A stretch of DNA of 64,000 bases from Siphonodentalium dalli (GCA_032622095.1 CP136064.1:172310310-172374309), one strand, 5' to 3'. Positions 12,865-26,300 are shown, counted from the stretch's first letter. Numbers and translations are program-made. The notes: a model not told the origin generated them from the sequence alone.

Positions 12865-15800
12865 ATGCTATTCGAAGGCACCCCTGTGAGATTCTCGCTA
12901 CCCAACGGCCTTAAGTCGAACTGCTTTGAAGACACCGACGACGAACACATGGAAATTGGGGATGCAATAACGCCTCTATTCAAGAAATTTCGAGTCACAC
13001 CTGATAGCGAAGAATGTGGAAGTTCCAGCAGCGAAAACAAGACCGATGAGGTAACTGAATAAACATTATGAGTATATAAGAGGTTGCATGCTGAATCCTA
13101 GTTCATATTTCCGAGATTCTACATTCTGATCGGACATACTAATATCTAGCGATGGACGGGTTGTCAAATGCGCATGAATGTTGTGATTCTCCCAAAGGCA
13201 TGGATCACCAGGTATATTAGAATTGAGATAATCTATTCATTTTTGTGCGAAATAAATATGAATGTTTCTTGAACGTTCATTTTGTGGCTTGATCTCTTTA
13301 AGTCATTATGGATATTTACACCTTCCACAAGACAGGTAGATTATGTCCTGCATGGTGCAACACAATTGAGATTATATTCTCAATATCGCCGTATTTCCAG
13401 ACTTCTTTATGAAATGATAACCATTGTACATGTATATCAGCACTATTAAAATTAGTGGAATATCTACATCGTCACCTATCTAGAACATACGAAACAATTG
13501 AACATGTGAGACACGCATATATATGGAACCACATATATCAATAATGTTCACATGAACCACCAATTATAGCGTTTTAACTGGAGTGAATCTTTTCGGTTAT
13601 AAATATTCCATTGGAAGCAGCCTCAGAGCACAGACCGCTCACCAATATATATATATATAGGGACCCAATTAACTTACGCACGTATGCAAGGCATAACTAA
13701 AACGTTTGCCTGTCTAATATCCAACTCATTCATTTTCGTTTCTTGTCCCACAGTTCCGAATTCGACGCAGATCAAGATTATCCATGCGACGTCATAAGTC
13801 ATACAGCGGGACATCTTCGAGATCGCTGACCCTGTCACCACCAAGAGACAACCTATCAGCAAGCACAGGCGTCATGGATGCAGTCAGAAAGATGGACGTA
13901 ATGCATGAATTCATCGGTGACGCGTCGACGGTAAGATTCTTCTAATAACTTCATATAGTATAATGTCGTGAGATTCCGACGCAAACAACTATGGCTTTAC
14001 AGTTTGTTTATTTAATTTTTTGTTTTTGGACTTCACTTTTCACAGATCTCATGTAACGTTTAAATAAAAATAATGTAGTTTCCAAAATAGTGACCGGAAA
14101 ATGTAAGAATACAATTAAGTTCGGACAAATTATGCATGTTGCGAAACATTTCTAAGTCGATAAAGGGGGGTAAGGCAAATAAAAAAAAGTCGGACGGACC
14201 TCATAATCGCAGGTGCATAGGCTCTCATGCTACTGACTATATCTGTGACAAGTTACACAAAATTGACTAATAAATGTAGGAATACAAGCTCAGAAAAAAT
14301 TGCGTCCACGAACGGACAACCAGACGCAATAAGAGCCGGACGGTCAAAATGTGGCATCATATGGCTTCAAACTTGACGAGCTGTATATTCGTATTTGTTT
14401 TAAGTTGAAGTATAACCGAGTTGCCATGGGAACAACATAGCTGATATTATGTTTCCAGGTTTTCTAGACGTGAAACATTCATTTGCAAACTTCCAATGCA
14501 CAATACTCATAATTGTTACAATCGTGGGGACTTAAAATATCTATTTAAATCCGAAATAATTTATAACTTCAACTTGAAAGTCCCTAGGCGGTTTGAACCT
14601 GATATTATGCTCGCCTTTGAAATATTCCGGTTCCGGTGCCCAATATATAGGTCGATGAGTGCACTAAATACGATTGTATAGACGTTATATGCCACTGGTA
14701 TACTTATATAGGTCGAGGAGTATATTAAATACGATTTTATAGACGTTATATGCCACTCGATGAGTACATTAAATACTATTTTATAGACGTTATATGCCAC
14801 TCGATGAGTACATTAAATACGATTTTATAGACGTTATATGCCACTCGATGAGTACATTAAATACGATTGTATAGACGTTATATTTAAGTTAAGTTAAATT
14901 AAGTTTCTTCAACATGGAACAATAAAGAGCATTCCTTGTTTTTATATTCCTGGTATATGGTAAAAATAAAGAGCAATTGCCTCACTAGTATGTGCAACAT
15001 TGGAAACGACTGAAAAGGGCTTTTGGACGGCAAGTTATTTTTATAGTATTTAATAATGCAGATCGATATTTTATGTATTTAACGCCTATTTTACCTTCGT
15101 TTAAATTACGTAAACATAATTTGGAGATTCGTTTTATTAAGATGTTAAAAGAAATACTATATAGAAAAAATTGTTGTTTCCTCATCGTGATTGGCTGTCA
15201 ACAGACACAAGTTGCTATATATACTAGTTGCTTGTGAAACTATAATGTACTTGCGTAGTTATCAAGAATATTGGAATGATTTAATTTACTTTCCAGATTC
15301 ACACTTTGCCATTGGCTGCAGGGGAACACAGTGACCTTCGTTCAGTTAGTCCGTTAACTGTAAGTATATAGCACTTATGTAACTTTCTGGATAGAGATTC
15401 GCTAACTAGAACAAATTTTTATTTCAAATATTAATTTATCTATAAACTATAATACTTACGTACATTGTGTTTATACGGAAAACTCTAAAGTGTATGGAAA
15501 AGGAAATCTTCACCATTTAATTTATTCATCCGTTAAATTGAAATATCGTGTGCCCCCCACCCCCAGCTCTATTGTTCTACCCACGGTCGATCCTTTCAAT
15601 TATGTCCAAATTATGTTATTTATCTTTGATTGGGATTTAGAATAAAATACGTCATATACCAATTTCGCAATTGTGTTGTAAACATTAATTAAATCATCCC
15701 AAATATAACACGAATTTACATGACGTATATGATGGAAGTGTTAGAGGGAAGATGAGGATTTGGTGCCGAGGGTGGACGCTTATGTGGAGCCATCTTATTG

Positions 15801-18800
15801 CAATAACATGTTCTGTATTTTTGACTCTTTGCCATCATAACACTTGTTATAAAATATAATTTGATGAATTAATCTCTCGAATAGAGGAAAGGATGCACGT
15901 CGTGTGAACGCAGTGCATATACCCATCGATTTCGCATACTATAGCGCATATAACTTTATAAGAACTTACGTTGGCAGATGATAAAATTGTTGAATGTTTA
16001 AGGTCAAATATAGTTATACTGTGATTCAAAGCGACGACAACATACTAAATGTATCACGGGAACCAAGGGTCAAACTGACTTGTTTCCAAATAAATTGATA
16101 TTGATAATATATGAATATCTCCACACACAGGTACGACAGGTGGTACGAGGAGACTACAAAGATGTGATAGACAACCACGCGATCATCGATTGCAGATACC
16201 CGTATGAATACGAAGGCGGACACATAGATGTAAGTGTACTTCATTTTGAATTTTAATTTGAAAGACAATGTACGGAACCAGAATGTGTGTCCCTTTCTGC
16301 TTCAAATTATAGATACAATTTTTGTCATCGAAATGTTCATGTCTAGATGGGATTGTCACATACTAAATTAGCATTTCGACAACAAACCAGTCACCGTCCA
16401 TTTATTAGAGCTGAATTGGTCGTTGTTGCATGGTATCGTGCAAAAAGACACCCATCATCTCAAAGTCTCGTTCGTCCGTGACAATCAAACTCAACGCGGG
16501 TGGAATACTCATTCAAATTCCATTGAAATTCACAAACAAATAATTGTTTAATAATAATTGATATGCGACTAATTTAAAATAGATTTTTATGATACTATCT
16601 CAGCTGGGTGACTTTTTGCACATTTGGAAGATCATGTGTTTCTTCTTGCATAATGACCAATTCAGTTTTATTAGAACATGCATTAAATTGGACATGATAT
16701 TTCAACAGTCTGTTTCTGTTTGTTCTATTGCTGCACAATTCTATAATTTATAAGCAAAGTTGTACGTTGCACATTCTTTTCACTATATTTACAAGTTTCA
16801 ATTTGTTAACATTGCTGTTTGTGCTTTCAGGGTGCCCTGAACTTGCACACAGAAGAAATGATCGCGAGATACCTCCTGGACAATTCTGCACCAACAGGAA
16901 AGACAGTTTTAGTGTTCCATTGCGAATTCTCATCAAAGAGAGGTCCAAAACTGTAAGTTCATGTTGATGTACTATCATTTTCAATTCGTATGATTCTGTG
17001 TCGTGATAAATTTGATTGTCCAAAAATCGTTGTCAATTTGTGATTTAGCGCTTTTAGTCCAGTGCATTTATGAGAAAAAAATGCCACACCCGGAACTAAT
17101 TGCAACAGAATTTTTTTTTGCTGGAATAAGTACATAAACCTTCCATAAACAACATACTAAAAATCGGCAAAAATCGGAAAAAGGGAAATTGGTGAATTTC
17201 GTGAAATAAATTTTGGGAAATTTGGTCAAATCATCAATTTATGGATTTTCATGGATGCATATAAAAACAATCAAATTCACAAATCCTACAAATGGTATGT
17301 ATATTGTATCGACCTCAATTTCCTGAACCCAGTACTGAAAACCAGTCCCAGATTCATTACGTATTTTTCGAGTTGTGTGCCTTCAAAAACGCGAGTTTAC
17401 CTGATTTCGGCCCATTTTCGGGGCCTCAATTTCGAAGAATGAGCCAAAATGCCTTATTTATGATTAATTATTTAAAAAACTAGAGCGAACTGAAGGGATT
17501 TTTCAGTGTTATAGTAATTTCCTCACTAGATTAAACACAAAAATATGATTAATATGTGTATCTATAATTAAGAAGAAGATTATATTCTCAAACAAAATGT
17601 GTGTTCCATTGTATGGACTTGGCCAATTTTGCCTCTGACACTGAACGTGTGTGATGAAATGCAATATTTGAGGTCATGTAACTCAATAATTTAATACCCA
17701 TATGCCATGCTTTTCTTATAACCTTTTAAGTATGTTGGATTGAACAAAATGTAAAGGTATTAACAGGACATTATTTAAGAAAATCAACTTATGGCCCTTT
17801 GAATACTTAGTTTTTAGCTTGTTTCCAAAGATGCCAGTTTGAGGCATTTTTGTCCAATCTAAAAGGTTTTGGGCCATAAAAACAAAAAAACAATGGGTGT
17901 TTTAATGTGTAAAATTATTTGAACTTTCCTCCCACAACAATTTAGTGATAAAAAATTAGCCTAACATTGGTTATGCCATAGTATTTCACTTGATTTCTTT
18001 CATTTTTCAGGAAACTGACTCCATATTTTAACGTTGGTATAGGGGTAGGAAAAATCACAAAATGCAATCTTATCACCAAATTACAGCCATTTCAGACACA
18101 ATGTTGTTTTCTTCCAGTTTGTGTACATTCCTGTTGCATTATAAAACTAATACATGATCGGACGTTGATTTAGAATTGTATGGTTATGTTGTATAAAACA
18201 ATCTCAAAATAGCCAATTTGACATTTCACTGCCAAATTATGACAAAAAATATTATAGCTCTGTCAATAAACATAAACAAAGGAAATATGGAATTATGTAT
18301 GAAAGAACAATGTAAGCAGAAACTGTTAATATAAAGTTTTCTGCTTCAAGATGCATAATTTTTAAGATTTTGTTGATATGCTTTCCCCTACCCCATTTTT
18401 CTGCCGTTCAAATTTGGAGTATGTTTCCACAATGATGAGTGAAATCCAGTGACATTCATTGGTATAACCATTGAAATGCTATTTTCTCAACAAAAAAATG
18501 ATTTAAGAGGACAGATCACATAATCTTACACAATAAACTTTCATTAATTTTTCTGAATATGCCTAAAATCCTTTTAAAATTGACAAAAACGTCCCACAAT
18601 AGCATTTTCGGAAAAGAGGCTAGACTAAGAGTTCATAGGACCATAATTTTATTTTCTTCACCAATGTATTTGGAAATTCCTTCACAATTTGTTCAATCTA
18701 GTATTCTCAAAATGTTATGAGAAAAGCAGAGCATATGGATATTAATTTATTGAGTTACATGACCTCAAATATGGCATTTCATCACACGAGTTCTGTGTCA

Positions 18801-21159
18801 AGGCAAATTTGGCTAAGTCCATACAATGGAACACACATTTTGTTTGAGAATATTTTATTTTCCTTATTCATAGATGCACATATTAATCATATTTTGTGTT
18901 TTATCTAGTGAGGAAATTACTAAAACAGTGTAAAAGTAATTAATTTTGCTCTAGTTTATTAAATAATTAACCATATAATACGGCATTTGGCTCATTCTGC
19001 GAAATTAAGGCTCCGAAATCAGGTAAACTCGCGTTTTTGAAGGCACACAACTCGAAAAATACTTAAGGAATCTGGGAATGGTTTCCAGTTCTGGATTCAG
19101 GAAAATGTGGTCGACAAAATAGGCATGATATTTGTAGGACTTGTAAATTTGAATTTTTTATATACATTCATGAAAACCCATAAATTGATGATTTGACCAA
19201 ATTTTCTCAATTTTTTTTCACGAAATTCACTAATTTCCCTTTTTCCGATTTTTGCCGATTTTTAGTATGTTGTTTATGGAGGGTATATGTACCAATTCCA
19301 GCAAAAAAAAATTCTGTTGCAATTAGTTCTGGGTAAAACCATAAATGCACTGGACTATTTAGCAAATGACCCCTTTCAAATTCAGTATACTTTCTGGTCT
19401 CGTGTTTAAACGTGGCGCTTTGTGAGATCACTCCTCGGTATGCTTCAACATAAAAAAATATGCCACATGTTTGTATTCCGTCTCAACGAGAGGAACCTTG
19501 GCCTATAATGTCACGATTTATTATAACCCCACCGAAGGATTTGTGGGCATATACTGGGTTGCATGCGTCCGGTCCTCCATCAGCCCGTCTGTCCGTCCGT
19601 TCGAGTAGATATCTCAACTACATTTGTTGTCGGATCTTAATGAAATTGGGTATAAAGATGTTAACCACCATTAGGCCATTCGCATGAGTGTTCAATCGTT
19701 TTATTCGGGTTTTTCGTTCTTGTGTTATTTATCTTTGTTTATCTGGAAATGTTGATTTTTGTCTGTCTGCATGAAAATCTCAGCCATGAGTTATAGAATC
19801 TTGATGAAATTTGACAAGCATATTCAATTTCACAAGTGCTTTCAATGAAGTGTCTATCGGTGTTGTTTGCATTTTTTTAATTCTAGAATTATTCTCCTTC
19901 GTTTATCTGCCAATGTTGGGTTTTTGTGTCCGTCCGTACAAATATCTCAGTTACGGGTTATCAGGTCCCAATGTAATTTGGTATATATGTTCACCACCAG
20001 GAGGACTTCCAAAGAAGTTTTAATTGGTTTTGTTTGCATTCTTCATTCCAGGGTTATTTCTGTGTATATAGAAATCTTGATTTTTTTTTCTGTTTCAATA
20101 ACATTTGGTGTAGATATATTGAAGGACAACTTTCAATAAAAAAAAGATCCGTTGATGTGTGATCCAAAATGGTCACGGTTGTGTGACTTCTAGATGTACG
20201 TAGTGTATGCCCACCCTATATAGGCGGTATGATACAAGGGGTAATTGCACCGACTGCCAGCCGACCTGTTGGTTTGATATGGTTTACCAAGCGAGTCTAA
20301 CGCCTTACACCTTCTATCAACAGATTACGCTATCTGCGACAGAAGGATCGGGAGATCAACATAGAAAACTACCCAACCTTGTGTTACCCGGAAATTTACA
20401 TTCTGGAAGGCGGGTACAAAAACTTCTATGAGAACAACAAGGTACGTACAAAATAAATTTATTTGAAAATGCATGAATCTGTTCAAATATACTGCTCAGA
20501 GTAGATATGTTAAATATGCCTAATTTTAAGATGAATAATAGAGACAGAATGCTAACCGAGTTTTATGCATCTATCACTGCAATTACGGAAATGTTACTAA
20601 AACTTTAATATTGCGATGAATGCATGCGATTTGTGGGGGAAATGACATTGCTTGATTGGTCATTGCATTGGTGACTGCAAAATCATCGCATGGGTTTCGG
20701 TTATAATATTATCGCCCAATTATAATTCAGCGACCGAATATATATAGAACATTCGGATATAGTATTGTGGCAAATATATATTACTAGATAGCCCGCCGCT
20801 GTAAACATTTATTCCATGAGCCGTATATGCTATTTAAATATGATCATTTTGGAACAAACATGGGACTTGCGGTCGACTTTTCATATTAAATAAAGAGTGA
20901 ACAGAACCAAATTTTTATTTCAATTCCACTGGGCGCCTCGCATATAGGCATTTCATTTATACATGGTCGCTCACCATAAGCTGTATTTATGCGTATATAA
21001 TGTGGATGATAGCCTTTCATTCGCCCCTTTCAGGATTTATGTGTACCACAGTGCTATGTCCCGATGCTTCACAAAGAACACTCAAAGGATCTCAGGCACT
21101 TCCGGGCAAAATCTAAGAGCTGGTCAGGATCGGAAAGAAGGAAGTGTCTACGACTATGA
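12865..21159 (+). CDS. CDC25: CDC25 dual-specificity phosphatase, complete tandem copy (7 coding exons)
   Basis: A mitotic inducer phosphatase that removes inhibitory Thr/Tyr phosphates from CDKs in the nucleus and cytoplasm. Coding exons: 12865-13050 (the exon begins at 12858), 13754-13930, 15297-15359, 16131-16229, 16831-16952, 20324-20441, 21034-21159. All are GT-AG with matching phases and total 891 nt, giving 296 aa. Residues 63-121 are basic and Ser-rich with a possible CDK site (LTLSPP), then EFIGD, the family's 'LIGD' region. The rhodanese-fold catalytic domain has [14 protein letters not shown] (161-174) and active site HCEFSSKR (Cys206, Arg212), then [19 protein letters not shown]. 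The C-terminus is [22 protein letters not shown]. The start is the first ATG in exon 1, in context ACAAAGATG. Since that exon starts mid-codon and CDC25 proteins are commonly 400-600 aa, an additional upstream coding exon remains possible. The family call is very secure; the N-terminus is less so. Confidence 0.93.
14651..14885 (+). repeat. 44-bp minisatellite, about five units (CDC25 intron 2)
   Basis: Tandem copies of 'tcgatgagtacattaaatac' followed by 'gattttatagacgttatatg' and 'ccac'. The last units repeat at exactly 44 bp (14757, 14801, 14845). The second unit carries extra bases ('tatacttatatag'). Confidence 0.85.
17053..19358. repeat. 2.3-kb imperfect palindrome in CDC25 intron 5
   Basis: Two arms of roughly 850-900 bp lie in inverted orientation around a spacer of about 600 bp. 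Matching pairs include 'tagtccagtgcatttatg' (17055) with 'cataaatgcactggacta' (19340); 'aaaaatcggcaaaaatcgga' (17159) with its complement near 19245; 'caaacaaaatgtgtgttcca' (17592) with its complement near 18830; and 'tgaggtcatgtaactcaata' (17671) with its complement near 18755. It has no coding potential. The CDC25 pre-mRNA would contain both arms and could fold on itself. Confidence 0.85.
19555..20130 (+). repeat. Tandem repeat, about three units of 168 bp (CDC25 intron 5)
   Basis: Units start near 19589, 19758 and 19926. Each has a 'tctgtccgtccg'-type segment, then 'atctcagttacgggttat'-like text, then 'aatgaaattgggtataaa'-like text. Repeats of this style are frequent in mollusc and arthropod genomes. 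Confidence 0.7.
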
Positions 21160-21525
21160 TAAGCCCGTATCGTCTTATCTTCTGACTCTACACTCTTCAT
21201 TTGGACTTTGTTTTACATGGAGGGCATGTGCTTTGTGATTGTACAACGGCGGTGTGGTCTTGTTTCTGGCCCAGTCGGCCAGGTCACCACTCCGTACAAA
21301 TACACGACGTATCGTTTCCGTTGTCCGTTTGCGCAGAAGACGCTGAGGGCTGGGGTCGAGTTTACAATAGACTGTCTTACGGGAGCTGTTTTTTACTACA
21401 CCCATTTTACTTATTTGCTTATCGACCAACACGAAATCATTGTTGGCGGATTGTGTGCAATACATACTTATGTCTGTGCAATACCAGCAAGAAACTATTT
21501 GTGGATGATGTTGTGTAATACGCCA

Positions 21526-21715
21526 TGTCACTGAGTCGCGGCCATATTGGCTTAATCCAGTCCTGTTTTTAGTGCTACATGTCAACGTTCTGGAGTAGCA
21601 TTCCATATATTTTCGAAAGCTCAATATGTGGAAAGCTACTCCAGAACTTTGACACGTAGCACTAAAAAAAGGGAACGAGGCTGGATGGATTCAATGTGGC
21701 CGCGACTCAGTGACA
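21526..21715. mobile_element. Palindromic MITE, family A copy 2 (inside CDC25 3'UTR)
   Basis: The left end TGTCACTGAGTCGCGGCCAT and the right end 'gtggccgcgactcagtgaca' are near-perfect inverted repeats. The arms continue inward (gtgctacatgtcaacgttct with agaactttgacacgtagcac). It is the same family as 81-291. No clear target duplication was made out. Confidence 0.85.
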
Positions 21716-21908
21716 AGGTGTTTAGATGAGTGTGCTGAACAGCTGGAATGTGCAATTTCACTTTGCAACACTCGATGGCTTTACAATGGAAATGTCGAAT
21801 CAGTTCATTTTCATGGAACGTGGTTATTCCAACACAGGACATACAGTGTTATATACGACCTCGTGAATTGCTACACACTGTGACCAATTTTCAATTTGTT
21901 AAGGCTAC

Positions 21909-21961
21909 GTTCACACAGCTGGCATATAGCCTAACAATTTTTCCACCAGCTGTGTGAACAT
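21909..21961 (+). repeat. Hairpin in CDC25 copy 2 3'UTR
   Basis: GTTCACACAGCTGG and CCAGCTGTGTGAAC form a perfect 14-bp stem around a loop of about 23 bases. It may be the core of a small MITE ('ggctacgttcacac' is a typical terminal sequence) or an RNA structure in the transcript. Confidence 0.6.
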
Positions 21962-22156
21962 ATAATATAACCGACCCAGTCCACCAGGCTTGTAAAGATA
22001 AACTACATGTAGTGCTATGATTATTTATTCAACTCCATATTGTTGCTGCCTCATCAGAATATTTATATTGCCAAACTGAAAATTGTTACGTTGTTGACTA
22101 TTTGTTGTTGTTTTACTTGTAACTGTGTTATTGCATAACTACTTTTTATTTTTTTA

Positions 22157-22162
22157 AATAAA
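22157..22162 (+). terminator. CDC25: Polyadenylation signal AATAAA, CDC25 copy 2
   Basis: AATAAA in 'tttttaaataaaagttttgt', about 1 kb after the stop, at the same relative place as the signal at 1437. Confidence 0.6.
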
Positions 22163-22509
22163 AGTTTTGTATACTTTATAAAAGCTACTCTACGTCTACT
22201 ATTCTTCACCATACGTGGTAGGTAAAGCTTGGTGGTTGGCATACCACTGAATAATCAAGATACGTGTACAAATAAAAGGTACACTGTCCGATTTAGCGCC
22301 ATAGTGTATACCAGAAAATAATAACATTGGACACATGAGCCAAGGTTTTGATGAACATTTATCAACTTTCAGAAGAGGAAGTTTTAACACGTTTTGAATT
22401 TTTGTCAACCGAGCAAAACTGATCGACTCTTACAAATAGCTAGCTCCCAAGCTTCCGTCGTCCAAATGTGGTAGATACTAAATAGATGATCTATAACGAG
22501 TCACAATTA

Positions 22510-22609
22510 TATACGAAATTTATTAACCGAGTGCACTAAATTCGATTCGAGCCGAGCTTTAGCGAGGCTCCAATCGAATTTAGTGGACGAGTTTAATCAA
22601 TTTCATATA
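22510..22609. repeat. Small palindromic element between the convergent genes
   Basis: Arms 'gtgcactaaattcgattcga' and 'caatcgaatttagtgga' with outer 'acgaaatttattaa' and 'ttaatcaatttcatata' form an imperfect hairpin of about 100 bases. It is probably a MITE. Confidence 0.5.
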
Positions 22610-23377
22610 GAATAGCGACAAATTTGAGATCCAATGTATCACATTTTAGCAAGGAAAACGATCTCAAAACGACTGAGGTTAAAACAAATTAATATTGATT
22701 TCCTTATCACAACCAAAGAGGGGGTACAGGCATATTGAAGACAATTATAGTTCCATTTTAAATGCGTCTTTTCGTGTTGACAAAATTGTTCAACAACCTT
22801 TGTCACCCATGTTTATCTCACAGTCAAAACTAAACATATCAACACATAATAAAGTTCCGGCGCTAACATCGACATTATTGCGCTAAGCTATTACGTCACT
22901 GTGTGTGTCGATAATACACGTGTGTCTTACTAAAATATGAGGCCGTGTTTAGGAGCTAATTTTGTGATAAAGAGCGTTATCATGTATTTAATACTTTTAC
23001 TACGGATGGAATTACCGGGTATTAAACATACGGCAATTATTCCGACAATAGTCACTGCATGTAATTCGCTTATAACAATGTTTTCGGTATATTTTGGATG
23101 TCAAGTATAGGAAAATAGTTAATTTTGGCATGATCATTTGCTACATACCGTTATGAACATCTCAGTATATATCACGTCAAACACATAGGTACACTTATAC
23201 GTATATCAGAGTCACAATATGTAATGTTTGTCTGATGTGAATTGAGAGTATAGAATGAATATGGTTTAAACCAAACATTACAGTAAGTAAACAATAAAAT
23301 AGTCATAGTATTCGATGGGACTGTGCATACGCGTCTCTCTGTGAGAATCGATACCACAGTGCATCAGATAGATCCTC
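22610..23377. other. Intergenic, between CDC25 end and SLC22 stop
   Basis: No gene recognised. It should hold the SLC22 3'UTR (minus strand), but no canonical minus-strand AATAAA was identified close to the stop. Confidence 0.4.
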
Positions 23378-26300
23378 CTATTTTTCACCGCTGCTGCTTT
23401 TGTTGTTCCAAGCTTTCATTTCCATAGTTTGCTGTGGTAAAGGTTTATCATTTGTTTCCGGGAGTAATGGGAATATTATGGCTACTATTAGACATCCCAC
23501 TCCAAATATCGTACCGGGTACCCAGGACACTATCTTCGCCTGTAAATAGAAAGGTATTGTTGTTTGAATTATACATACGTCTTTTGTGGGTTCAATTTGT
23601 TCAATGTGTGATAAGATGGATAGTGACGGGTGTCATATCGTCCAATCCAGTGTCCAACCAAAACACTATATAATATTGCCGTACAAGCCTGTTCTGATAT
23701 ATGACTGGAGGATAATGTAGACATATACACATTGAGACTTGTTATAATAATTTAATCACAGACGCTTTCAGCCATTCCGGTGGCCTTTATCAAGTGAAAT
23801 GACAGCAAAGAAACGCCGCCATGCACTTTCTAGATATATTTTACAACTGTCTCTCAATGAAATAAAACATCTGATCATTTATCACGCAAGATATCACACA
23901 GTTGAAATTTCAGTATATATAATCACAATTTCTCCTGAAATACTGAATCCTGAATCAGAATTCTGCAACACAACACAGATAAATATTCGGCCTATACATA
24001 AGCAAAACATGTATAAATATATATATACACACACGTGTACGCGCATTATACTGGTGTTCTTGATGGTGTGGTGTGTTGCATGCGTTTACAACATTGCAGA
24101 GCACGATTTCACGTATTTATACTTTCGAGCGTAGCATATATATATGTAAGTTAGAGAACCCAAAGACAAGGCTCATAAAATTGAACTTCTGTTATAAAGA
24201 TACATACCAACGTGAACGAAAACGGCGCGAGAACTCCCCCAATCCGTCCACATGCGGATGCTATGCCCAAACCCGTTTGTCTAAAAGAAAGAATGGTGGT
24301 TAGATGCGTCATGCATATCCAACATGTATATACAAGGTCCATGTATAAAATTTATTGCGGGTTACAACAGTTTATTGTTATATTGACCCAACACAACTAC
24401 AGAAATATATACCATATAACTATATATACGTGTGCCCACCAATCTTCAGTCTTGTATTTCCATATATCGACACTGGCAAACATTTCCTGTGTCATTTGTG
24501 ATTTTATAGATGTGAACGGTAATTTATAATATATAAGGCAACAATACTTAAACCAGTACTAACCATAGGTATTTCACTAGCTAGATTACGTCGAAACCAA
24601 CCATGGACTGATCATAAAAATTATGTCGCACCTGTTTATAACAATGCACAGTTGTTAAAACTAAAATGATTTTATTGCTTTCATTGTATTTTATTGAAAC
24701 TGGTGTTTCGCATGTCACAATTATTACATTGTAATTTAAGTACAACAGCTTGAGCAGACAGCCTACTCAGTATTGAGAAAAGTCAACCTCGACTTATGCT
24801 GATTCCCTACAGTACTGTATACAGGGCCATGCAGAAACCTCTATACGTCACTAATGTATTATCTAAACCACCGCTTCAGACGTTCGGATAGCTAATACTT
24901 GGCATTCATGCAGTGGTTGAGATAGATATTTGTTGCAGGAGTTGTTGAATTCACGAATCAAATGGGTTACGTGAATTTTACGAATATCTATTAAAGATGC
25001 ATAATCCGAATTAATGCTCCCAAATTACTATTTCTTTGGCTTCGGGTCTAAAACATATTTGATTCGAGTCGAGGAACCCACCCATCAAAGATAAGAGTGA
25101 TCAGATATCGATTTTGGAAATATGTTCTTGAGATATGTATTTTTTCCCGCCAATTCGTCAAGGCGACGGTCTTAGGCCAAATTGCGGACGAAGATGGATA
25201 ACTCTGAAATCAAATGGCATCGTGTGTATATATTTGACAATCCGGCCATAATTCGTTGAACAAAATGTTGATAAATAACCCGATTTGGGCAACTTTATTC
25301 CATAGTTGACTGGTTAGCATTATTTTTGGGCAATTAATCGATTTGATAACTGAGGCGGCATTTAAAAAAAAAATTGTTGTTGTTGAAATCTGATGATATG
25401 GGGACCATCTAATAGGATTAAGTACCTTTAAATTGTTTAGGTGTGTTTGATATTCAAAATCAGTACACAGTCGATACCTATTTCACTTGTAAATTTCAGT
25501 TATAAATATGAATTTTTAACGATAATTGATTTTTATGTGCATTGTGAATTTCCAGATCATTTGCTAGTGTATCCAATCAGACAAATGATTATATAAGTTT
25601 TAAACAAATTTAAAATCAAAACCGCTTTGATTGGTTACGTATAGGTTCCTGGCCCTGGCATAGTCAACTCACCTCATATTTGTGGGGAAAACCTCGGGTG
25701 TATATATGAATAGGAAAGCAAACGAGGAAGCACTAAACAATTTCCCGATCATAACCAACACAGTTATCGGAACAAGTAGCTCATCTTCCATCCCTGGAAT
25801 ATAGAAATAGAAATATTTAACACTTTTACGGCTGGAGCTTCCTGAAATATAGCGACATCCGTGTGCAAATGCATTCTCCCATATATGCGAGTCGCCCATG
25901 ATGGCGCCGCGCATATATAAGAGAATGTATTTGCCTAACAATATTTACCTTGATCTTGTGAGCCAATGTATTCTCGTATGTATGCGAGGCTCCCTATGGG
26001 GAACTCGCATATATAAGAGAATGCACAGCGCAGCTCTCGTCATCAAAGGGTTAAATTATATTGTAATTCAATTGAGTATTTGTCACTAAAAACAAGCATT
26101 CTGATTGGCCGAGAGCAGCTAACTTTCGTTTTCGATTCACCGACATCGGCCGCTTCAGCGTGCATCAAATCTGAATGTAGCACGGTCAAATTTCATCGGC
26201 GCAGAACGAGTAGCGAAACAAGCACACCCGCGCGTTGTTATCTATAGATACCGTTCATCGGCCGCTTCAGCGTTCATCAAATCTGAATGTGGCACGGTAC

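Larger units (their letters stand above)
21160..22170 (+). other. CDC25: 3'UTR of CDC25 copy 2
   Basis: It is homologous to the 3'UTR of copy 1 at both ends, but carries a family A MITE (21526-21715) and a hairpin (21909-21961) that copy 1 does not show in its UTR. Open frames here, on both strands, are not genes. Confidence 0.6.

Noticed and set aside
20207-20431. 74-codon open frame overlapping CDC25 exon 6
   Set aside because: It is in a different frame from the CDC25 exon, which is supported by splice sites and strong conservation.
21175-21624. 149-codon open frame on the minus strand
   Set aside because: It lies antisense to the CDC25 3'UTR and runs into a palindromic MITE; no family motif.
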